In this document: in pieces, positions 34,440 through 42,688 of the stretch | How the letters are laid out: every line of letters begins with the position of its first letter | Numbering within the stretch: position 1 is the stretch's first letter | DNA from: an uncultured Prevotellaceae bacterium | GTDB lineage: Bacteria; Bacteroidota; Bacteroidia; Bacteroidales; Bacteroidaceae | NCBI GenBank assembly: GCA_946406585.1 | Contig: CAMJLI010000004.1 | Span: forward strand, 1-43,377 | Direction of reading: 5' to 3' | Length of the DNA stretch: 43,377 nucleotides | Program-made: the position numbers and the translations under genes | Notes under the pieces: generated by a model | Database searches by the model: none | What the model was told of the DNA's origin: nothing | What the model saw: only the letters and a program-made list of their open reading frames with translations

Positions 34440-35381
34440 ATGGGGCATCTGTCTAAAAGCCTGTTGGCAGTGGTCTTGTCACTGCTCTTCGTGGTGCCGT
34501 CGGCCTTTTCTGTTTCACCAGTGGAGGCCGACGACACGCTTAGAGTGGTGTTTGTCGGCGACTTGTTGCTCGACAGGGGCGTGCGTGCCAGGATAGGGAT
34601 GCATGGGGTGGATTCGCTTTTCTCCCCCTCCGTGGATTCACTCTTTGCCTCTTCAGATTGTGTTGTGGCAAATCTTGAATGTCCGGCAACGAAAGTGGTG
34701 AAGCCGGTGCAGAAATGGATTATTTTCAGAGGTGAGCCAGAGTGGCTGGCTCCATTGCAGCGCCATGGCATCACCCACCTCAATCTGGCCAACAACCACA
34801 GCATCGACCAGGGCCGTGAAGGGTTGATGTCCACCATCGACAACATCTTGGAAACAGGCATGACACCCATTGGGGCGGGTGCAAACATGCAGGAGGCGGC
34901 AAAGCCTGTGCTGCTCGCCGAGCATCCCCGCAAGGTGTGGATATTGCCATCACAACGATTGTCGCTGGAGAATTTTCCATACTTGCCCGATAGACCATGT
35001 GTCAGTCAAGAAGAATTCCCGCAACTGCTGCAAAGGGTGGAGCGGTTGCGGGAATCCTATCCCGAAAGTGTCATCATCGTGACACTGCATTGGGGCGGCG
35101 AGAATACCATGAAACCGATACTGCAGCAGGTGGCTGAGGCTCATCAACTGGTGAATGCAGGGGCCGACATCATCATCGGGCATCATTCACACACCATGCA
35201 GACGGTGGAGATATTCAAGGGAAAACCTATATATTACAGCATCGGCAATTTCATTTTCGATGCAAGAAGACCTTTCCACGACAAGGCGTGCGCCGTGATG
35301 ATGGACATCTCTGCAGACAGCGTGTCGGTGAGCACCATTCCCATTTCCATCAACGATTGCGTGCCGCAAGTGGATAAGTGA
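34440..35381 (+). CDS. CapA/PGA_cap-family metallophosphatase-like protein
   Basis: This 313-residue exported protein has a signal peptide (about residues 1-25). Its metallophosphatase-like motifs are VVFVGDLLLDRG, VVANLECPAT, LNLANNHSIDQG, VTLHWGGE and GHHSHTMQTVEIFKGKPIYYSIGNFIFD. They match the CapA (PgsA) family, named for poly-gamma-glutamate capsule synthesis but of uncertain activity in Bacteroidetes. The pgsB/pgsC synthase genes are not nearby, so poly-gamma-glutamate production cannot be inferred. It begins 18 bp after the DUF3160 gene and converges with the ABC transporter gene at a gap of only 11 bp, with no terminator seen. Confidence 0.9.
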   Translation: MGHLSKSLLAVVLSLLFVVPSAFSVSPVEADDTLRVVFVGDLLLDRGVRARIGMHGVDSLFSPSVDSLFASSDCVVANLECPATKVVKPVQKWIIFRGEPEWLAPLQRHGITHLNLANNHSIDQGREGLMSTIDNILETGMTPIGAGANMQEAAKPVLLAEHPRKVWILPSQRLSLENFPYLPDRPCVSQEEFPQLLQRVERLRESYPESVIIVTLHWGGENTMKPILQQVAEAHQLVNAGADIIIGHHSHTMQTVEIFKGKPIYYSIGNFIFDARRPFHDKACAVMMDISADSVSVSTIPISINDCVPQVDK

Positions 35382-35392
35382 TTTCTCATTTG

Positions 35393-37180
35393 TCAGAAGT
35401 CCATTGCCATGCGGCTCGACTCCTCCTCGGAAAGTTCGGTTATCTTTGTGGACATCACCCTGTAGACCCGTTGGCATAGGTTGAGCACTGTGGGACGGTG
35501 TGTTGTCACTATGCAGGTCTTGTCAGGCCGCTGTCTTACTATGTTCTTCAATACTGCGCGCTCAGTGGTGACGTCCAGGGCCGATGTAGCCTCGTCAAGT
35601 AGCATCACGGGAGCATCGCGCAACACGGCACGTGCAATGGCTATGCGCTGGGCCTGTCCTTCTGAGAGTCCGCGGCCACGCTCGCCCAAGTCGCTGTTTA
35701 TGCCTTTGGGCATCAGGCTTACAAAATCCCAGGCACATGCTATTTTCAGTGCTTCCACAATCTCTTCATCTGTGGCATTCTCGCGTGCCATCCTCATGTT
35801 TTCGGCTATGGTGCCGGAGATGATGGTATTGCCTTGTGGCACGTAAGCGAAGAGATGGCGGGTCTCAATGTTGAGTTCCACCTCCGGACCGTAAGGTGCC
35901 TTGATGACAGCTTCTCCACGCTCAGGCTTTATCAGTCCCAGCAACATGCGGATGATGGTGGTCTTTCCCTCGCCCGACGGGCCAACTATGGCCACTATCT
36001 CTCCTGGATGAGCCACGAGATTGGAATTGGTGATGACATTCTGGCCTTTTATATATCCGAAATCCACATCCCTCATCCATATTTCAAATCCATGGTCGGC
36101 GTAAGCATCGAGGATGGAGCTTTTCTCGATGTGTTGCTCCTTGGGCAGCTCTACCAGTTCGCGCACACGATGTGCCGACACGGAACTGTTCAGGAAGGCC
36201 GGTATTATTCCTATCACGCTGCTGAAGGCACCAGCCAAGGCGGAGCGTTGTTGGAGGAAGAGGGTCATCGTGCCGTATGTTATCTGGTGCGACCATAGCA
36301 GGTAAAGACAATAGCCGAAGGCGGTGAATTGCACAGCCATGCCAACGAGAGACATGTATACGTTTGTCTTTATGCTGAACCAGTTGTAGTCGAGGGTCAC
36401 TTTCTTGAAGCGTTGCTGCCAGGTGCGCAGCTTGCGGCTGTACTGTCCCAAGACGCCAAACGACTTTATGGTGTCCATGTTGTAGAAAGTCTCCACCTCA
36501 AAAGTCATTACCTGACTGCTCATCTCGCGCATCTTGATGTTGTACTCGCGTTGCTTTCTTATCACAAACCGCGACATGATCAGCAAGAAAGGAGCACTGG
36601 CAAAAGCCAGCAATGCCATCACCGTGTTGTAGTGCATGATTACACCGAGGGTGGCTACAAACTGGTAGATTGAGATGATGATGGTGGGAAGCCAGCTGAT
36701 GGCGTTGCTGCTCACCGTCCCAACATCACCCGTGAAGCGGTTGAGCACGTCGCCGTTGCTGTAGCGGTTGATGGACATCCAGTCGGCGTCGATTATCTTG
36801 TCGAAAATGTCGCCTTGTATGTCGTTGTTGATTTTTATTTGAAGTTTCAGCAACACACGGCCAAGCACGTTGCCCACCACAAGTCCGAATAGCGAACTGC
36901 CACCCATCACCGCTATCATTATCCACAACTTGGTAACTTGGTAGCCGGTGATGATGTCGATGAGATATTTGCCTGCAATGCTCGACACCAACCCCATCGT
37001 AGTGCTTATGATGCCCAATATGATATAGAAGATTATGGCACCTTTGTATCGGCGGCTATAGGTGAAAATCCATCGCCAGTCGTCCAAAATCTCACCTAAC
37101 GTGCCATTGCGCCATCGCGCAATGAGCATGTCGAGCGACTCAAACGACGTGCTTTTCGGTTGTTCGTTGTTGTCAATCAT
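35393..37180 (-). CDS. ABC exporter, fused membrane and ATPase domains
   Basis: This 595-residue half-transporter of the MsbA/type IV exporter fold probably works as a homodimer in the inner membrane. Six transmembrane helices lie in about residues 45-335. The nucleotide-binding domain has Walker A GPSGEGKT (400-407), ABC signature LSEGQ (505-509, a variant of LSGGQ), Walker B VMLLDE (525-530) and H-loop H561. There is no N-terminal C39 peptidase domain. The gene overlaps the 3' end of the S24/S26 peptidase gene by 8 bp, so the two are translationally coupled. The substrate may be a lipid-linked molecule or a peptide; the peptidase neighbour hints at the latter but does not prove it. Confidence 0.9.
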   Translation of the reverse strand: MIDNNEQPKSTSFESLDMLIARWRNGTLGEILDDWRWIFTYSRRYKGAIIFYIILGIISTTMGLVSSIAGKYLIDIITGYQVTKLWIMIAVMGGSSLFGLVVGNVLGRVLLKLQIKINNDIQGDIFDKIIDADWMSINRYSNGDVLNRFTGDVGTVSSNAISWLPTIIISIYQFVATLGVIMHYNTVMALLAFASAPFLLIMSRFVIRKQREYNIKMREMSSQVMTFEVETFYNMDTIKSFGVLGQYSRKLRTWQQRFKKVTLDYNWFSIKTNVYMSLVGMAVQFTAFGYCLYLLWSHQITYGTMTLFLQQRSALAGAFSSVIGIIPAFLNSSVSAHRVRELVELPKEQHIEKSSILDAYADHGFEIWMRDVDFGYIKGQNVITNSNLVAHPGEIVAIVGPSGEGKTTIIRMLLGLIKPERGEAVIKAPYGPEVELNIETRHLFAYVPQGNTIISGTIAENMRMARENATDEEIVEALKIACAWDFVSLMPKGINSDLGERGRGLSEGQAQRIAIARAVLRDAPVMLLDEATSALDVTTERAVLKNIVRQRPDKTCIVTTHRPTVLNLCQRVYRVMSTKITELSEEESSRMAMDF

Positions 37181-37625
37181 GTTTTGTGGGTAAGATTATT
37201 GCTACAAGACGCACTATCCACGGCCTTATTGGGACAAGCCACAGCCATACGGTGGAAAAAAAAGTCCACCAGGGATGGCCGGGGCCGATCCATTTCCCTT
37301 TCCTGCATACCTGTTTCACAATGGCAAAGGCGCATTCTGTAGGCAGCGGCCCTTCGGTCTCCGTCTGGTTGTCGCCTATCAGATACATCCCCTCGGCTCT
37401 AACATGGCGTATGCGATGCATTACGAACTGCCCTGTGGGGCGCTCGTAGAACACCATGTCGCCTCTGCGCAAGGGGCGCTGGATTGGGCCGAATAGAATG
37501 GTGTCGCGATGGTGAATGAGAAAAGGGGCCATGCTGCTGCCAGAGATGAGAAGACTCACATCCTGCCCCTCTTTCACCAATTCACGCAACGTGGAGACGT
37601 ATGTCCTTGTATCGATGGGGGGCAT
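37173..37625 (-). CDS. S24/S26-family peptidase with a Ser-His active site
   Basis: This 150-residue protein resembles signal peptidase I and LexA-fold peptidases. The nucleophile is S31 in ISGSSMAPF. At the general-base position it has MHRIRHV (H70), as in SipW/ER-type signal peptidases, where bacterial type I enzymes have Lys. IGDNQTETEGPLP (81-93) matches the conserved GDN region. No N-terminal membrane anchor is present; instead a hydrophobic C-terminal segment (~121-147) probably anchors it. The gene overlaps the acetyltransferase gene by one base (ATGA) and the ABC exporter gene by 8 bp. It might trim an exported peptide or protein; its substrate is not identified here. Confidence 0.85.
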   Translation of the reverse strand: MPPIDTRTYVSTLRELVKEGQDVSLLISGSSMAPFLIHHRDTILFGPIQRPLRRGDMVFYERPTGQFVMHRIRHVRAEGMYLIGDNQTETEGPLPTECAFAIVKQVCRKGKWIGPGHPWWTFFSTVWLWLVPIRPWIVRLVAIILPTKHD

Positions 37626-38260
37626 CAGTCTACCTCAGCGTCTGTCTTTTTTTCTTCGTCGACGAGTCTGACGCGGTGGCATGGAGTGCCGTAAGCCACA
37701 TAACCATCGGGGATGTCCTTGGTCACCACGCTCCCGGCGCCTATCACGCACCACTTGCCAATCTTCACTCCTTGGATGATGGTGGTGCCGGCACCAATCC
37801 AGCTACCTTCACCAACGGTGATTCCACCGCACAAGGTGGCATTGGGCGAAATGTGGGCATAGTCCTCTATCTGGCAGTCATGCTCGATGATGGCACCTGT
37901 GTTGATGATGCAGTGCTTGCCTATGTTTGTGCCTGGCTGCACAACACTTAATGGCATCACCACAGTGCCTTCACCTATCTTCACGTCATCGGATATGATG
38001 GCCGTTGGATGAATGGCTTTCCCAAATTCCACACCATGACTTTGCAGTCTCTCCACAATTCGTTTGCGAGAGCTGTTCTGCCCTATGCTGACTATTGCAG
38101 GCGTTGGCAGCTGTTCGCTGTTGATGCTGTGTTTCACTTTCAACTCAATGAAATGTTTCAAAGATTTGTCATCGTCGATGATGCCTTCCAAACGAATTCC
38201 CAATTGCTTAAGGATCTCTGCTACTACTTTAGCATGTCCACTTGCTCCGAATAAATACAT
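37625..38260 (-). CDS. PglD/NeuD-type sugar O/N-acetyltransferase
   Basis: This 211-residue cytoplasmic enzyme has an N-terminal nucleotide-sugar-binding domain (LFGASGHAKVVAEIL) and a left-handed beta-helix of hexapeptide repeats with a catalytic His in IIEHDCQIEDYAHISPNA. PglD makes UDP-diNAc-bacillosamine and NeuD O-acetylates sialic acid; the substrate here cannot be told apart from sequence. The ATG at 38260 is chosen because MYLFGASGH is the family start; the longer frame adds 28 residues in the A/T-rich spacer. The upstream gene is a GT4, a pairing common in bacillosamine-type loci. The aminotransferase and dehydratase normally found with PglD are not in this window. Confidence 0.88.
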   Translation of the reverse strand: MYLFGASGHAKVVAEILKQLGIRLEGIIDDDKSLKHFIELKVKHSINSEQLPTPAIVSIGQNSSRKRIVERLQSHGVEFGKAIHPTAIISDDVKIGEGTVVMPLSVVQPGTNIGKHCIINTGAIIEHDCQIEDYAHISPNATLCGGITVGEGSWIGAGTTIIQGVKIGKWCVIGAGSVVTKDIPDGYVAYGTPCHRVRLVDEEKKTDAEVD

Positions 38261-38292
38261 AATTCGTAAAATATTTAGTGTAAAATTATTTT

Positions 38293-39444
38293 TTAAGAAC
38301 TTTCTGATTCTCTTATTATTTTGTCGTAGAAGTCGAAAAGGCATTGGCGCACATAGCCTTGTTCGAATCGCGTGTTCACCAAGTCTCGTGCTTTTGATGC
38401 CATGGCCTTTCTCTTTTGGGGATTTTCCACCATTGTTTTCATGGCTTTGTACAGGGCTTTGGTGTCGTGAGAGGGGATGATGATGCCGTTTTCCCCTTCA
38501 ACGATTATTTCCCTTGAGCCATTGATGTCTGTTACTATTGATGGCAGGTCCAAGGCTCCTGCCTCGAGCACTGTATTGGGGAATCCCTCCCGATAGCTGG
38601 GGAGCACAAAGCAGTCGGCGGCGGCATAGTATGCAAGTAGCTCCGTGTCGAGTTTCATCCCTACTGCTTCTATTTTCTCATGATTCTCCATCAGATTGCG
38701 TGTCTCTGGAGTTATTGGGTCTACCTGGCTGTCGTCTATCCCCACAATCCACAATCTTGTGTCTTTATGCTCTTTCCACAGAAGGTCGAAGGCTTTGCAT
38801 AGTTCCTCCAAACCTTTGTCTTTTCCTATGCGTCCAACAAACAAGAACGTGGTCAAGTTCTCATCTCGCAGTTTGTTGGCCAGTTCCATCACGTCAGGTC
38901 TGCGTGAATAATAGTTCATGTCCACACCACGCACATTGCCATAACCTAACACTTGCATGGCCTTCCTTGTTATGTGGTTGTCTTGCAGGTCTTTTTTCAC
39001 ACCTTCTCCTTCAGGTATCACATGTGTGGCGCAGAGGCAGGTGATGCGGTCGGTGCACATCAGTATGTGTCGCTTTATTCCTGTTGTCGAGGGAAACACC
39101 AGCCCTGTGAAGGTATGGATGCGCAAGGGCACTCTTGTCAGCCATGCTGCCATCATGCAGAGCAAGCCCGCCTTGGGAGTCATGGAATGCACGATATATG
39201 GCTTTTCCTTGCGAAACACTTTAATAATCTTGAACAGGGAAACCAAATCTTTTATGGGTGAGATTCTGCGTTCCATGCCAATGCGTATGGCTCTCACTCC
39301 TTCACGCTGTTCCACCTCGTCGAGCAATTCGCCGGGCGAAGAGAGGGCCACCACGTCATATCGCTTCGACATTTCCCTTAGGGTGTCACGGCAGAAAATG
39401 TTGAGCGACAATGGTATGGTTGATGCGCGGACGATTTTTTTCAT
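38293..39444 (-). CDS. GT4-family glycosyltransferase
   Basis: This 383-residue cytoplasmic enzyme has the GT-B fold. The donor-site region FLFVGRIGKDKGLEEL and the E-x7-E motif in PSYREGFPNTVLEAGALDLP mark glycosyltransferase family 4. The N-terminal part resembles CapM/PglA-like enzymes (HSMTPKAGLL and IHTFTGLVFP). It probably adds a sugar to an undecaprenyl-linked acceptor. Its start overlaps the stop of the acyltransferase gene by one base. The acceptor and sugar are not readable from sequence. Confidence 0.9.
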   Translation of the reverse strand: MKKIVRASTIPLSLNIFCRDTLREMSKRYDVVALSSPGELLDEVEQREGVRAIRIGMERRISPIKDLVSLFKIIKVFRKEKPYIVHSMTPKAGLLCMMAAWLTRVPLRIHTFTGLVFPSTTGIKRHILMCTDRITCLCATHVIPEGEGVKKDLQDNHITRKAMQVLGYGNVRGVDMNYYSRRPDVMELANKLRDENLTTFLFVGRIGKDKGLEELCKAFDLLWKEHKDTRLWIVGIDDSQVDPITPETRNLMENHEKIEAVGMKLDTELLAYYAAADCFVLPSYREGFPNTVLEAGALDLPSIVTDINGSREIIVEGENGIIIPSHDTKALYKAMKTMVENPQKRKAMASKARDLVNTRFEQGYVRQCLFDFYDKIIRESESS

Positions 39445-40472
39445 TATTTCACTCCTATAATATATTTGGAGAATGGAAGGCGGCTGATAATATATACAAC
39501 GAGATATGACATGATGAAGGTGAGGACCGTGGTGGTCAGTATTTGAAAAGCACTACCATGTTGAGTGACGAAATCCCAATTCCATACTATTCTTCTCATG
39601 ATGAATATATGCACAAGGTAAATGCCGAAAGAATACTTGCTTATCGTGCATATGGCTTTGGGTATGCTGAATGTGAAAATTCTTTTTGCAAGCAAGAACC
39701 AAAATGCCGACATCATCGCTACATTGATGCTTAGATACCAAAAGAACTTGTAAAAGTCCACTGCCATCCCTGACAATTTCACAATTACAGCAATCATTGT
39801 TGGTATGACCATCAAGGGTAAGATGCAGACAATCCTTGTTTGTTGGTAATAGCGTTCAAGATAATGCCCCAAAATGTAATAACCTATATATCCACTTAGA
39901 TAAAACAATATGTGGCTGTTGCCTATTTCGCCTACAGGCAAGACTTCACCTAATAATGGCAACAGCAGGGTGATGCACCAGAGAATGAGTATCGTCTCAA
40001 CATCTTTTTTGGATGCTTTGCTCAACCAAGAAGATAGTATGGGCGTAATTAAGTAAAGACCCATGAGTGTGTACATAAACCATAATACGCCATTGCCTTG
40101 TGCCCCAAATGGGATTGAAAGGATGCTCTTGGTCAAGTCGGCGAGACCAATTTTTCCTTGTAGCCAATTGTCAAGTAAATAAAACAAAGACCAGAATAGG
40201 GTTGGCCAAGCCACCTTCCCAAATCTTCCTTTGAGAAATGTCCTATAATCGTATGTCTTTGATAGCAATAAAGCACCACTTATCATGAAAAACAGTGTCA
40301 GTCCTGACGCATTGAAAAAACTGACGCAGGAAAACAATATGCTGCTACTTTTATCAGATACGGGTAAAGGTGAATGAAGTGCTATGATCATCAACATGGC
40401 AAATACTCTCAAACAATCCAGATACCCGATTCTTTGATTTTCAAGTGCTTTTGTAATATGGTGCTTACCCAT
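39444..40472 (-). CDS. Acyltransferase 3 family membrane protein
   Basis: This 342-residue protein has about ten hydrophobic segments and the family start LDCLRVFAMLMIIALHSP, whose R-x10-H pattern marks acyltransferase 3 (OafA/WecH-like) enzymes. FFMISGALLLSKTY and the late FGIYLVHIFIMRRI are also conserved. Such enzymes O-acetylate or otherwise acylate polysaccharides at the inner membrane. The gene overlaps the upstream GT2 gene by 8 bp and the downstream GT4 gene by one base, so it is tightly embedded in the polysaccharide operon. The modified sugar is unknown. Confidence 0.9.
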   Translation of the reverse strand: MGKHHITKALENQRIGYLDCLRVFAMLMIIALHSPLPVSDKSSSILFSCVSFFNASGLTLFFMISGALLLSKTYDYRTFLKGRFGKVAWPTLFWSLFYLLDNWLQGKIGLADLTKSILSIPFGAQGNGVLWFMYTLMGLYLITPILSSWLSKASKKDVETILILWCITLLLPLLGEVLPVGEIGNSHILFYLSGYIGYYILGHYLERYYQQTRIVCILPLMVIPTMIAVIVKLSGMAVDFYKFFWYLSINVAMMSAFWFLLAKRIFTFSIPKAICTISKYSFGIYLVHIFIMRRIVWNWDFVTQHGSAFQILTTTVLTFIMSYLVVYIISRLPFSKYIIGVK

Positions 40473-41514
40473 TCTTGTCTATAGCTTTGTTGATTACCAT
40501 TTGCATGGCCATGAAAAGTGGTGTGAGTTGATGTTTTGCAGAATAGTAATACAATTTCCAATGTGGAGCGAAATGGCCAAGGTCAAGCTGCTTGAGTGCA
40601 TTATGCTGGCGCTCCTGCCTCAACAAGGTATGCAATCTTCCGTATTTCTCTTTTAAAGAGCCTTTCCCTCTAAAGGAGATGATGCCCAATCCCATGGTTC
40701 CAAGGGCAATGCGGTTTTTTAAGGCTTCTTGAAAATCATCCCCCCATAGTTCTTCTTTTGACCTTAGTTCCATTTCATCGAACAGCTTGTCCCATTTCCG
40801 GTTTAGGTCGGCTCTGTGGATGTTGGAATAAGAATCCATGCTTTTGCGATAATGATACCAAGGTAGCGGGACGTACACCACCTTCTTGGCTTTTGCGAGA
40901 TAGTCTATGTTGAAAATCACGTCTTCAGCCGTTCCTATTTTGTTTGTGTCTACAAATGTGGTGGGTTTTCCACTTTCAATAATTGTTTTGCTATATAGCT
41001 TCCCCCAGATTGTGCCCCATGCATCAAGCAAGTCTGGGCGCGACAGCTCTTCGCGATAAGGGCCAACCATCCGGCGCCTTATATTTCTCACATCCTCTCC
41101 AGCCCAGACCCTCTGATTTGCCTCAAACACTTTTGGCAACGATTTTGATTCAAACTCACGTATGTAGCACCACATCAAGGTGTCAGCGTCTTGGCTGCTG
41201 ACCATGTTCAAGGCTTGTTCACAGTTGTCGGGGGTAATCCAGTCGTCGCTGTCCACAAACATGACCCATTCTCCTCTTGCCGCCTTTATCCCAATGTTCC
41301 TTGATTCGGAGATACCCTTGTTGACGGGGTTGGTGATGATGTTTATGCGTGGGTCGTTATTGGCAAACTGTCTCAAAATCAACTGCGTGTTGTCAGTGGA
41401 GCTGTCGTCCACGCAGATGATTTCCAAGTCACGATATGTCTGCATGGTGATGGACTCCAGGCATTGTTTTAGATGTCGTTCGCTGTTATATGAAGGTATT
41501 ATTATGCTAATCAT
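40465..41514 (-). CDS. GT2-family glycosyltransferase
   Basis: This 349-residue cytoplasmic enzyme has the GT-A fold of glycosyltransferase family 2. Motifs are ISIIIPSYNSERHLKQCLESI, the nucleotide-binding CVDDSSTD and the metal-binding FVDSDDW. The C-terminal part contains a conserved WGTIWGKLY-type segment seen in capsule enzymes. It lies 21 bp after the EpsG-like gene. Donor and acceptor cannot be assigned. Start choice is supported by the canonical N-terminal MISIIIPSYN. Confidence 0.92.
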   Translation of the reverse strand: MISIIIPSYNSERHLKQCLESITMQTYRDLEIICVDDSSTDNTQLILRQFANNDPRINIITNPVNKGISESRNIGIKAARGEWVMFVDSDDWITPDNCEQALNMVSSQDADTLMWCYIREFESKSLPKVFEANQRVWAGEDVRNIRRRMVGPYREELSRPDLLDAWGTIWGKLYSKTIIESGKPTTFVDTNKIGTAEDVIFNIDYLAKAKKVVYVPLPWYHYRKSMDSYSNIHRADLNRKWDKLFDEMELRSKEELWGDDFQEALKNRIALGTMGLGIISFRGKGSLKEKYGRLHTLLRQERQHNALKQLDLGHFAPHWKLYYYSAKHQLTPLFMAMQMVINKAIDKNG

Positions 41515-41535
41515 ATAATAGTGTTGGAATATGCA

Positions 41536-42666
41536 TCATCTCATCAAGGCAGGAATCGTATTTGTGAGGAAGTTGAACGCATAAAATAGCACGATAGCCA
41601 ATCCGAGCATTTTTTCTTGGTTTATCCAGAACCGTTCGCGCATGAAAGGATATATCAGCACGATGGGCAGGATGAACCATGAGATTTGCGCAAAACGGTT
41701 GGAGTAGGGCGCGCGTATGATCAATATCCAGAAAGAATTGCAAATCAGGTAAGTGTTGAAAATCCATCTGTAATACTCGTCCTCGAATCGTCTTCTTAAT
41801 ATGAAATATGCCCCTATTGCCACACCTAATGCACTATATGCTATAAAGTCCCATCGGAAACCGGTTGCTACAATTAGACCATCTGTCTTCATGGCGCTTT
41901 GCGAATAGGTCAGATAAAAGGTTAGCTTGTTGTCCGAGTCCATGGAATTGGCAAATCCAGCCATCCATGCCTGTATTGCGGAACCTAAGGCGAATGATAC
42001 TGCTATGCAAGTTCCCCAAATAATCATATATAATCGGCTGTTGTTCAGCACCCAAGCCAAAGCGGCTGCAGCTAACATGATATATACGGAATTATGGAAG
42101 CCTGCACCTATTAAAGCTAATGCCAGCATCACTGGAATGTTGTTTGTGTATGTCATGGCAAGGATGAACAATGAGGCTGCCATGCCGTTGCGCATGCCAT
42201 TTACGCCATATGTCCAAAAAGTGAACATGCTAATCACAATAAGTAGGGGCACAAAGTTGTATTCATCGAATATGCGTCGCAGGGCAAGCCATAATGCTCC
42301 GACATAGATAATGGCGCATGTGAAGAGGAAGGTGCGGAGGTCGCTGTATTTTGCAAAAAAGCGCATGGAGTTTCCAAAAAGCCACTCTTTCGACCAATAA
42401 AAGTGTATGGAATCCCTGTTTTGGGCGAATTTGTTGAATCCATATGTATAGGTGACAGTGTCACCATAAGCACTGCTTGAGGGTCTCATGCCCATTAATA
42501 TGACAACAAGCACCAATGCCATCAAGCCCAGCATTTGGTTCACTGATACGATTTTGCTGTCGTATACTACACCTCTAGCACATAGGATTAGTGCCCATGC
42601 AATAAGAAATAAGACAATATATTGGAAATAGTCTCCTAAATATGGAGTGTTGAAAAATTCTGTCAT
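41536..42666 (-). CDS. EpsG/Wzy-like polysaccharide polymerase
   Basis: This 376-residue integral membrane protein has about ten transmembrane helices. Features of the EpsG family include MGMRPSSSAYGDTVTYTYGF near residue 60, where EpsG proteins carry a conserved R...DT-Y pattern, and FTFWTYGVNGMRNGMAASLFI with a conserved NG-RNG motif. EpsG proteins are thought to polymerise polysaccharide repeat units, in the role of Wzy. It lies between two GT2 genes. Substrate specificity is unknown. Confidence 0.88.
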   Translation of the reverse strand: MTEFFNTPYLGDYFQYIVLFLIAWALILCARGVVYDSKIVSVNQMLGLMALVLVVILMGMRPSSSAYGDTVTYTYGFNKFAQNRDSIHFYWSKEWLFGNSMRFFAKYSDLRTFLFTCAIIYVGALWLALRRIFDEYNFVPLLIVISMFTFWTYGVNGMRNGMAASLFILAMTYTNNIPVMLALALIGAGFHNSVYIMLAAAALAWVLNNSRLYMIIWGTCIAVSFALGSAIQAWMAGFANSMDSDNKLTFYLTYSQSAMKTDGLIVATGFRWDFIAYSALGVAIGAYFILRRRFEDEYYRWIFNTYLICNSFWILIIRAPYSNRFAQISWFILPIVLIYPFMRERFWINQEKMLGLAIVLFYAFNFLTNTIPALMR

Positions 42667-42688
42667 GATGTCCGGGTGGTCCGAGTTT

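Noticed and set aside
34440..35381. Poly-gamma-glutamate capsule locus
   Set aside because: Only a CapA-like protein is present; no ligase or synthase partners (PgsB/PgsC type) are nearby, and CapA relatives are common without capsule synthesis.
35393..37625. Bacteriocin export system
   Set aside because: There is no C39 peptidase domain on the ABC protein, no membrane fusion protein and no recognisable precursor with a GG leader in the window.
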